Shown here in pieces: positions 1 through 4,342 of a stretch of 5,723 bases of DNA. Each line of letters opens with the position of its first letter. The first letter of the stretch is position 1. The notes under the pieces are model-generated. The model saw only the letters and a list, made by a program, of their open reading frames with translations. It did not search any database and had not been told where the DNA came from. Origin of the DNA: Alphaproteobacteria bacterium UBA998 (lineage in GTDB: Bacteria; Pseudomonadota; Alphaproteobacteria; Rickettsiales; UBA998); NCBI GenBank assembly GCA_002291925.1, contig DBAY01000028.1, forward strand, positions 1-5,723, written 5' to 3'. The position numbers and the translations under genes are program-made.

Positions 1-14
1 AATGGAACAATGCC
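1..14 (+). repeat. Left copy of a 14-bp inverted repeat found at both window ends
   Basis: The 14 bases AATGGAACAATGCC open the window and recur as a perfect reverse complement at 5707-5720. Similarity continues inward with mismatches: 20 of the first 23 bases agree. The copy lies about 75 bases upstream of the start of the EF-hand gene. No transposase or integrase is present between the two copies. The repeat could be the tip of an interspersed element, a shared regulatory element, or simply a repeat at which an assembly stopped. The match itself is directly visible; its meaning is inference. Confidence 0.6.
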
Positions 15-87
15 GAATTTTCTTTGTTCTGTCACCGTTTCGTCATGGTGGTCTGTTACATTTTTCCGTGTCAACATGGAGGACGAC
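15..87 (+). promoter_or_regulatory. Leader/promoter region of the EF-hand gene
   Basis: This AT-leaning stretch precedes the EF-hand gene. It holds GTCA tetramers at 31-34 and 42-45 and the box TTACATTTTTCCGTGT at 56-71. That box closely resembles one at 4310-4326 upstream of the CE-clan gene; in both cases exactly 16 bases separate the box from the ATG. The Shine-Dalgarno sequence GGAGGA (78-83) follows. I see no convincing -35/-10 pair, so the promoter is inferred only from position. Confidence 0.3.
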
Positions 88-654
88 ATGACCACTAATG
101 ATACCACCAATCTGTTCGGTATGACCGCTGAGCAGCTAGAGGCATTGGCGTTTAGTCAGGGAAGAGAAGCCGCCACTCGCGCGGATACAAACGGGGACGG
201 TCGTCTATCTGCCCGTGAACAAGTGGCGAGCATGCGCGCTGGGATTGAAGATTTTCGGGGCTTAGGCAATGTACTGGGAAATCCTAATGTTTCGCAAGGC
301 ATCGATTTGTTTGAGGATATTGGGCGGGCGCTCTGCCGTAATCCACTGGGACGAGAAGTGATGGGTTCCTATGCGAATCTTCTCAATGAAGCCCAAGATG
401 CCGTTCGTGATCCGCAGCGCTTGCAGCAGGCCGAACCTTTGCTTAACCAATTGCTTGATGGGGCCGCCCAAAGGAGCGGTCAGTCACAAGCACCGGTTCG
501 TGCTTCCGACATACTCACTGGATTACGAGCCGGCGCGGCAGGGATGGATGCGGCTTTGCCCAATGGAAGAGAGCCGTTAACAACAGATGACATTTGCAGT
601 GGATTGCTGGGTGTACCCAACCCATCTTCCAGAGGCCCCGTGCGCCGTCTCTAA
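88..654 (+). CDS. Soluble protein with one EF-hand calcium-binding loop, 188 aa, otherwise unrecognised
   Basis: The reading frame is open from position 10, but the ATG at 88 is chosen because GGAGGA at 78-83 sits five bases upstream; an in-frame ATG at 76 is the alternative. Residues 33-44 (bases 184-219), DTNGDGRLSARE, match the canonical EF-hand loop at every ligand position: D1, N3, D5, G6, hydrophobic L8, S9 and E12. Calcium binding is therefore likely, at least structurally. The preceding helix (MTAEQLEALAFSQGREAAT) fits the entering helix. I see no signal peptide or membrane segment. The rest is helical-looking, rich in Gln, Asn and Gly, and ends in the basic tail SSRGPVRRL. A possible second degenerate segment near the C-terminus (PLTTDDICSGLLG) is not a real loop. 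A bidirectional terminator follows at once, so this is probably a single-gene transcript or the last gene of one. The cellular role is unknown; calcium sensor, structural protein and secreted effector are all open. Confidence 0.75.
   Translation: MTTNDTTNLFGMTAEQLEALAFSQGREAATRADTNGDGRLSAREQVASMRAGIEDFRGLGNVLGNPNVSQGIDLFEDIGRALCRNPLGREVMGSYANLLNEAQDAVRDPQRLQQAEPLLNQLLDGAAQRSGQSQAPVRASDILTGLRAGAAGMDAALPNGREPLTTDDICSGLLGVPNPSSRGPVRRL
184..219 (+). other. EF-hand calcium-binding loop within the 188-aa protein
   Basis: This codes for the 12-residue loop DTNGDGRLSARE. Positions 1, 3, 5, 9 and 12 carry D, N, D, S and E, which are the oxygen ligands expected of a canonical loop; position 6 is the invariant Gly and position 8 the aliphatic residue. 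Only one complete loop is visible, whereas eukaryotic EF-hands usually come in pairs. Single loops occur in bacterial EF-hand-like proteins, and dockerin-type repeats use a similar loop. Confidence 0.8.
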
Positions 655-657
655 ATG

Positions 658-692
658 AAAAAAAGGGGGATACGGATGTATCCCCCTTTTTT
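658..692. terminator. Bidirectional Rho-independent terminator
   Basis: An 8-bp perfect stem, GGGGGATA (665-672) with TATCCCCC (679-686), encloses the 6-base loop CGGATG. It is flanked by seven A on the left (658-664) and six T on the right (687-692). It therefore has a U-tract in both transcription directions. It starts three bases after the stop of the EF-hand gene and lies 18 bases beyond the stop of the convergent bactofilin gene, so it should end both transcripts. Confidence 0.93.
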
Positions 693-710
693 AATCTCTA
701 AGCGGATGTA

Positions 711-1352
711 TTAGGCCGCTTTCGTCGCGGACTTGCCGGGGGCGCCGATGGTGATTTCGCCGGTCATCTGGCCGCCGCGCTCGATCTCGATCTCGCCGTA
801 GGCGATCTTGCCGCGCACTTTGCCGGTGGCGTAGATGGTGAGGCGGTTGCGGACAATCAGCTCACCCTCGAACAGGCCGCTGATCTCGGCGTCTTCGATT
901 TCAGCCGTGCCTTTGAAGGAGCCGGTCTCGGCGATCTCCACGGTGTGCACGTCGTTAAGGCGGGCGTCGACCTGGCCTTCGATGACGAGGCGGTCGCAGG
1001 TCGCGATTTCACCTTTGAGCAGTATATCGTTGCCGACGGTCAGGATGCGCTTGCCGCCTTTGTTGCCGCCTGCGACGCCGGGCGCAGCAGGACGCGCCGT
1101 AGCACCCATGGCCGGAGCCGAGGGGGCCGTGCTGGCGGTCGGACGGAAGCCGGGAGCCGTGGCCGGAGCTGCAGGAGCCGCCGGGCGCGGGGCAGCCGCT
1201 GCCGGAGCGGCAGGCGCCGCCGGGGTGGCTGCCGGCATGGGTGCCGCCGGTTTCGGCGCAGCGGCCATGGCGGGGGCTTCGGCAGCCTCGGTGGTTTCGG
1301 TGTCGAAGCCGAGATCGCCCTCAGCATCTTCTTTGCGGCGGAACATGGACAT
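711..1352 (-). CDS. Bactofilin family cytoskeletal protein
   Basis: The 213-residue product has three parts. A short basic N-terminus (MSMFRRKE) resembles the short membrane-contacting N-termini of other bactofilins. A low-complexity Ala/Pro linker covers about residues 24-98. The bactofilin (DUF583) beta-helix domain covers about residues 102-202, with repeating short beta strands alternating with Gly turns, such as LVIEGQVDARL, FEGELIVRNR and GKVRGKIAYGEIEIE. Bactofilins self-assemble without nucleotide into filaments or sheets and act in cell shape, polarity or stalk and wall synthesis. The start at 1352 is supported by AGGAG (forward 1360-1364) seven bases upstream; Met3 is the alternative. 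No M23 peptidase gene, a frequent bactofilin partner, lies in the window. The gene converges on the EF-hand gene through a shared terminator and is divergent from thrB. The linker is long compared with minimal bactofilins, which are mostly the core domain. Confidence 0.93.
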   Translation of the reverse strand: MSMFRRKEDAEGDLGFDTETTEAAEAPAMAAAPKPAAPMPAATPAAPAAPAAAAPRPAAPAAPATAPGFRPTASTAPSAPAMGATARPAAPGVAGGNKGGKRILTVGNDILLKGEIATCDRLVIEGQVDARLNDVHTVEIAETGSFKGTAEIEDAEISGLFEGELIVRNRLTIYATGKVRGKIAYGEIEIERGGQMTGEITIGAPGKSATKAA

Positions 1353-1623
1353 GAATGGACTCCTGGTCGTTGGGTTAGGGCCGGGGGCGGCCCGTGCGGG
1401 GTTTATGCAATGGCAATGCCAGCAGGAATATCTGCCACCTTAATCCCACCGAAGCGACGATGAAAAAACAACGTCACCCAGCGGCGGCTAAGGCGCGGAT
1501 TACCTTGGGTATTCAGGTATAGCAAAATCTCGCCGCCATGCCAGCAGAAACTTATTCCTTGTGCGGTTCCATGTGACAAGCGCGTGCGATTGGCCTATAC
1601 GGGGCCGAATCAGGAACGCGCGC
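1353..1623. other. Divergent intergenic region between bactofilin and thrB
   Basis: These 271 bases must hold the promoters of the bactofilin gene (leftward) and the thrB-rnhA operon (rightward). I see no convincing -35/-10 pair. A 6-bp GC hairpin lies at 1378-1393 in the bactofilin leader. The thrB frame is open back to a GTG at 1561, but the translated extension does not resemble the family. A 20-codon ORF at 1460-1522 lacks a good ribosome binding site. No tRNA or riboswitch was recognised. In many alphaproteobacteria ispH precedes thrB; no trace of it is seen here. Confidence 0.4.
1378..1393 (-). other. Short GC-rich hairpin in the bactofilin leader
   Basis: GGGCCG (1378-1383) pairs perfectly with CGGCCC (1388-1393) around a four-base loop. 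It lies 26 bases upstream of the bactofilin start codon and has no T-tract on either side, so it is not a terminator. It may influence leader structure or be incidental in GC-rich DNA. Confidence 0.3.
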
Positions 1624-2601
1624 ATGGCCGTCTATACGCATCTGCAACCAGAAGAACTCACCGCCCTCTCCGAGGCTTACGGGCTTGGCATGCTGCACCG
1701 CGCCACGCCGATTGCCGAAGGGGTGGAGAACAGCAATTATATGCTTGAGTATCAGCCCGAGGGCAGCGCGGCTGCGCGCGGTATCCTCACCGTGTATGAA
1801 AAGCGCGTGCGCGTGGAGGATGTGCCGTTCTACCTCGCGCTCATGGAGCATCTGGCAGAAAAGGGGCTGCCCTGCCCACGTCCGCTGCGCCGCCGCGACG
1901 GGGCCTATGCGAGCGTAGTGCGTACCTCCAAGCGTGCGGCGATGGTGAGTTTCCTGCCCGGACGCAGCGTGACGCAGCCCACGCCGGCGCATCTGGATGC
2001 ACTGGGGGAGGCGGTGGCCCGCCTGCATGACGCCGTGGCGGACTTCACGCCAGCGCGCGCGAACGATTTGGCGCTGGCGGGCTGGGAGCGCCTGTTTGAT
2101 GCGATTGCCGAGCGCGCCGACAGCATTGCGCCGGGCCTTGCGCGTCAGGTGAAGGACGAGCTGGCTTTCCTGCGCCGCGCCTGGCCGCGCGACCTGCCGA
2201 TGGGCGTGGTGCATGCGGACCTGTTTCCCGACAATGTCTTCTTCGAGGGCACGCGCGTTTCCGGGCTCATCGACTGGTATTTCGCCTGCACGGATGCGTT
2301 TCTCTACGACGTGATGATCACGATCAACGCGTGGTGTTTTTCGCCGCAGCACAGCTTTGACGCGCCCCTCGCGTGGGCGTTTCTCGCCGCTTACCAACGC
2401 CGCCGGCCTATCCGTGCGGCGGAGCGGGCCGTGCTGCCGATCCTCGCGCGTGGGGCGTCGCTGCGCTTCCTGCTGACGCGGGCCTATGACTGGCTGCACA
2501 GGGAGGAGGGGGCGCTGGTGACGGTGAAAGACCCAATGGAGTATGCTAGGAAACTGGCTTTCCACCAGTTGGTGACGGATGCGGGAGTGTACGGTCTATG
2601 A
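1624..2601 (+). CDS. thrB: Homoserine kinase, APH-like ThrB type
   Basis: This 325-residue cytoplasmic enzyme phosphorylates homoserine to O-phosphohomoserine with ATP, the penultimate step of threonine synthesis. It belongs to the aminoglycoside-phosphotransferase-like kinases, not the GHMP-type ThrB of Escherichia coli. Visible landmarks are the N-terminal MAVYTHL, the motif GVENSNY (33-39) typical of this subfamily, ILTVYEKR (54-61) in the ATP-binding lobe, the catalytic loop VVHADLFPDN (195-204, with D199 as probable catalytic base and N204), and the metal-binding GLIDWYF (214-220, D217). Length is normal for the family. The ATG at 1624 is chosen because AGGAA (1612-1616) lies seven bases upstream and the family begins MAVYT; the frame is open further upstream but unlike the family. 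Its stop overlaps the rnhA start (ATGA), so the two genes are translationally coupled. Confidence 0.95.
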   Translation: MAVYTHLQPEELTALSEAYGLGMLHRATPIAEGVENSNYMLEYQPEGSAAARGILTVYEKRVRVEDVPFYLALMEHLAEKGLPCPRPLRRRDGAYASVVRTSKRAAMVSFLPGRSVTQPTPAHLDALGEAVARLHDAVADFTPARANDLALAGWERLFDAIAERADSIAPGLARQVKDELAFLRRAWPRDLPMGVVHADLFPDNVFFEGTRVSGLIDWYFACTDAFLYDVMITINAWCFSPQHSFDAPLAWAFLAAYQRRRPIRAAERAVLPILARGASLRFLLTRAYDWLHREEGALVTVKDPMEYARKLAFHQLVTDAGVYGL

Positions 2602-3035
2602 AGAAGGTGGAAATCTACACGGATGGTGCCTGCTCCGGCAATCCCGGCCCCGGCGGCTGGGGGGCCTTGCTGCGTTACGGCGCGCACGAGAAGGAGCTTT
2701 GCGGCGGCGAGCCGGCCACTACCAACAACCGCATGGAGCTGATGGCCGCCATCGCCGCGCTGGAGGCCCTCACCAGCCGCTGCGAGATCGATCTCCACAC
2801 CGACAGCAATTACGTCCGCAAGGGCATCACCGAGTGGATTCATGGCTGGCAGCGCAATGGCTGGCGCACGGCGGATAAAAAGCCGGTGAAGAATGCCGAT
2901 CTCTGGCAGCGCCTGCTCGCCGCGCAGGCCCGCCACGCGGTGCGCTGGCACTGGGTTAAGGGCCATGCGGGACATCCGGAGAACGAGCGCGCTGACGCGC
3001 TGGCCCGTAAGGGAATTACCGTTAGTCGAGGCTAG
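2598..3035 (+). CDS. rnhA: Ribonuclease HI
   Basis: This 145-residue enzyme cleaves the RNA strand of RNA:DNA hybrids (R-loops, replication primers) in a metal-dependent reaction. All catalytic residues are present: D9 in YTDGACSGNPGPGG, E47 in NNRMELMAA, D69 in HTDSNYV and D133 in NERADALA. The assisting histidine H123 lies in WVKGHAGHPEN. The basic handle region (WIHGWQRNGWRTADKKPVKNADLW) is present. Length is usual for bacterial RNase HI. The start codon is embedded in the thrB stop (ATGA at 2598-2601), which implies coupled translation. The gene's last 14 bases overlap the end of the convergent regulator gene, and no terminator is seen between them. Confidence 0.97.
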   Translation: MKKVEIYTDGACSGNPGPGGWGALLRYGAHEKELCGGEPATTNNRMELMAAIAALEALTSRCEIDLHTDSNYVRKGITEWIHGWQRNGWRTADKKPVKNADLWQRLLAAQARHAVRWHWVKGHAGHPENERADALARKGITVSRG

Positions 3036-3405
3036 GGGAGTCCTCGCTGGACGTATCTATGCGCGGTTTCTGATACTGCGCCTGGTTGAGGGCAAGCAGT
3101 TGATCAATGTCCACATAATGGGTTTCCTGTTGCATGGAGCCACCGGCTTTCTGATGTGAAGCATGTGATTTTCCTTTGATTTTGGATGTATCCTCCAGCC
3201 GGATCTCTCCGTGCTCCGTAAAAACCACGCCTTCATCGGTGAAAATTTTGAAAAGCTGCTCGCGCTGGCTGGGGAGAAGGGTCTTTGTTCCTTTTTCGAA
3301 TGGTTCGAGCACACGGGCACGGATGGTGGAGCGGAATTCCAGTTCCCGCAGGTTCCACTTCAGCAAGGCGCGAGCAGACTTGCACTGCCTACCGGTAATC
3401 AGCAT
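3022..3405 (-). CDS. Divergent XRE-type helix-turn-helix protein
   Basis: The 127-residue product resembles small alphaproteobacterial XRE/Cro-like regulators that begin ...ARALLGWSQ.ELA...GVS..TI..FE.G and end near ...L...GV.F...G..RL. Here the frame matches in register: ARALLKW (11-17), EL (21-22), FEKG (36-39) and FTDEGVVFTEHGEIRL (55-70). Several usual residues of the helix-turn-helix are replaced, however: the Gln opening helix 2 is L19, the Ala is E23, the turn Gly is T27 and the recognition-helix Ser is R29. DNA binding may therefore be altered or lost. Residues 71-127 form a hydrophilic tail with no recognised domain. AAGGAGT (forward 3414-3420) lies eight bases before the ATG and supports the start. 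The lipoprotein gene ends 54 bases upstream on the same strand, so co-transcription is possible. The 3' end overlaps rnhA by 14 bases. Confidence 0.75.
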   Translation of the reverse strand: MLITGRQCKSARALLKWNLRELEFRSTIRARVLEPFEKGTKTLLPSQREQLFKIFTDEGVVFTEHGEIRLEDTSKIKGKSHASHQKAGGSMQQETHYVDIDQLLALNQAQYQKPRIDTSSEDSPSLD

Positions 3406-3412
3406 AGCGGAT

Positions 3413-3432
3413 CACTCCTTCAAAAAAGAGTG
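3413..3432 (-). promoter_or_regulatory. Hairpin that would cover the ribosome binding site of the HTH gene
   Basis: On the minus strand CACTC (3432-3428) pairs with GAGTG (3417-3413). The stem can extend by two A-U pairs and one G-U pair around the loop UUUG, giving 8 pairs. The Shine-Dalgarno sequence AAGGAGT lies within the 3' arm and would be partly sequestered. The inverted repeat is directly visible. Whether it works as an RNA switch, as a protein operator, or not at all is inference. Confidence 0.35.
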
Positions 3433-3459
3433 TGCCTCCAAAAAGTTAAATTTCTATGT

Positions 3460-4065
3460 TTACTGGTTTTTGAGGAAAATGTAGGGGCGCGCAAACGAAG
3501 GAATGGCCATGTGGCGCGGAGCGTATGCCTCGCCTATACGGTCGAGGCCGAGCCCAATCAGGCCATCCACCGTCGCGGCAGTGCGCCGGTGGCGGGGCAT
3601 GTCCTTATTCTCACCATACAGCGCCGCTAGGGGGCGGCAGATCGGCTCGCTATGCATCGCCTCGTCATGGCTGGCGCGGATCACAGGGGTTTTGGCTGGC
3701 AGGCCAAGCAGGCGCGGCTCATGGTAGCCTGCCAGCAGCACGGCACCCGTTTTGTCTGCAAGGGCAGGGGAGATGTGCCACTCCACCGGCTCATAGCTGT
3801 TCAGTACCAGTACTACGTCGAGATTCTTTGGAAACCCGTCCTTCGGCGCGTCCAGCGTCACCGCTCCGTGCCGTTTACCCTCCTTGCTCCACGGCGAGAG
3901 CGATGGCTTGCCCTTGCCCTCATAGGCATAGATCGACGCCACAAAATACTTGCTGCCGTCCAGATAGGGCAGATAGCACGGATCGCCCGCCCTCTGCTGT
4001 GCCGTGGGCGAGCAGGCGGCGAGGGCGAGGAGGGAGATGGAAAGACCCAAAAATCGGAAAGTCAT
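3460..4065 (-). CDS. Putative outer-membrane lipoprotein, function unknown
   Basis: The predicted 201-residue product starts MTFRFLGLSISLLALAACSP, a compact lipoprotein signal peptide with lipobox LAAC and modified Cys18. Ser at the +2 position predicts outer-membrane sorting by the usual Lol rule. The frame is open to 4101, but the start at 4065 gives a normal signal peptide; its ribosome binding site (AAGAAAAG) is weak. The mature part has Cys30 and Cys143, which could form a disulfide. Its middle reads as a beta-rich domain (AVTLDAP, LDVVLVLNSYEPVEWHI, TGAVLLAGYHEPRLLGLP, residues about 68-123). It is reminiscent of unnamed bacterial proteins with a VVLVL.SYEP.W segment, but I cannot attach a named family. 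It is divergent from the CE-clan gene and lies 54 bases upstream of the HTH gene on the same strand. Confidence 0.75.
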   Translation of the reverse strand: MTFRFLGLSISLLALAACSPTAQQRAGDPCYLPYLDGSKYFVASIYAYEGKGKPSLSPWSKEGKRHGAVTLDAPKDGFPKNLDVVLVLNSYEPVEWHISPALADKTGAVLLAGYHEPRLLGLPAKTPVIRASHDEAMHSEPICRPLAALYGENKDMPRHRRTAATVDGLIGLGLDRIGEAYAPRHMAIPSFARPYIFLKNQ

Positions 4066-4236
4066 GAGTAGCTTTTCTTGGTATGTTCTTAAACTCGCCA
4101 AATAAAGCCTGAAGTGGCCTGTTCATTTGTAGCGTTAAATTAGTCCACTCAAAAGCGTAATTCAAAAAAAGTAGTCAGTGCTAGCATCGGACGAGATACC
4201 CTCCAGGTTACACCTATTCTGCTTACTGATGCCCAA

Positions 4237-4267
4237 AATTCCATCTATAGAATTACAAGAAAAATTC
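4237..4267. promoter_or_regulatory. Three evenly spaced AATTC/GAATT half-sites, possible operator
   Basis: AATTC (4237-4241), GAATT (4250-4254) and AATTC (4263-4267) alternate in orientation, with exactly eight bases between each pair. The outer two are part of a longer near-direct repeat: AAAATTCCATC at 4235-4245 and AAAATTCCACC at 4261-4271. The arrangement looks like overlapping dyads for a dimeric regulator about 75-105 bases upstream of the CE-clan start. The local AT-richness makes such matches less surprising, so this is a candidate only. Confidence 0.3.
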
Positions 4268-4309
4268 CACCAATGTAATGGGGCTTCATTAATCTGTCAT
4301 TAAATTAGA

Positions 4310-4326
4310 TTAACATGTTTCCTTGT
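4310..4326 (+). promoter_or_regulatory. Leader box shared with the EF-hand gene
   Basis: TTAACATGTTTCCTTGT aligns with TTACATTTTTCCGTGT at 56-71 with one gap and two mismatches. Each box ends 16 bases before its start codon. Both are followed by a purine-rich ribosome binding site, here GAGAGGA (4329-4335). It may mark transcription starts under the same regulator, or it may be chance similarity in AT-rich leaders. Confidence 0.3.
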
Positions 4327-4342
4327 ATGAGAGGATATATAC

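Larger units (their letters stand above)
4066..4342. other. AT-rich divergent intergenic region between the lipoprotein and CE-clan genes
   Basis: These 277 bases separate two divergent genes and must hold both promoters. The region is visibly more AT-rich than the thrB-rnhA block. It contains the three phased half-sites at 4237-4267 and the leader box at 4310-4326. I could not identify a confident -35/-10 pair in either direction. A 24-codon ORF at 4229-4303 has no ribosome binding site and is not called. No RNA gene or riboswitch was recognised. Confidence 0.4.

Noticed and set aside
10..87. 26-codon N-terminal extension of the EF-hand protein
   Set aside because: The stretch begins in the inverted repeat, has no strong ribosome binding site, and would place the good GGAGGA site inside the coding region. 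The ATG at 88 is far better supported.
835..1463. Long plus-strand open frames opposite the bactofilin gene
   Set aside because: They are the antisense of the GC-rich Ala/Pro linker, which lacks stop codons in several frames. Their products are Gly/Ala or Arg low complexity, and they lack a ribosome binding site and any recognisable domain.
1460..1522. 20-codon ORF upstream of thrB as a leader peptide for attenuation
   Set aside because: It starts MKK but contains only one Thr and two Ile codons, has no good ribosome binding site, and no terminator/antiterminator pair is visible before thrB.
1416..1547. Direct repeat ATGCCAGCAG at 1416-1425 and 1538-1547
   Set aside because: A ten-base direct match is expected several times by chance in a window of this length, and the flanks do not match.
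1552..2565. 337-codon minus-strand open frame opposite thrB
   Set aside because: The plus-strand frame has every ThrB motif. The antisense product has no recognisable domain and arises from the high GC content and codon bias of thrB.
4229..4303. 24-codon ORF in the intergenic region before the CE-clan gene
   Set aside because: There is no ribosome binding site before its ATG, and its product resembles nothing I know; it overlaps the candidate operator.
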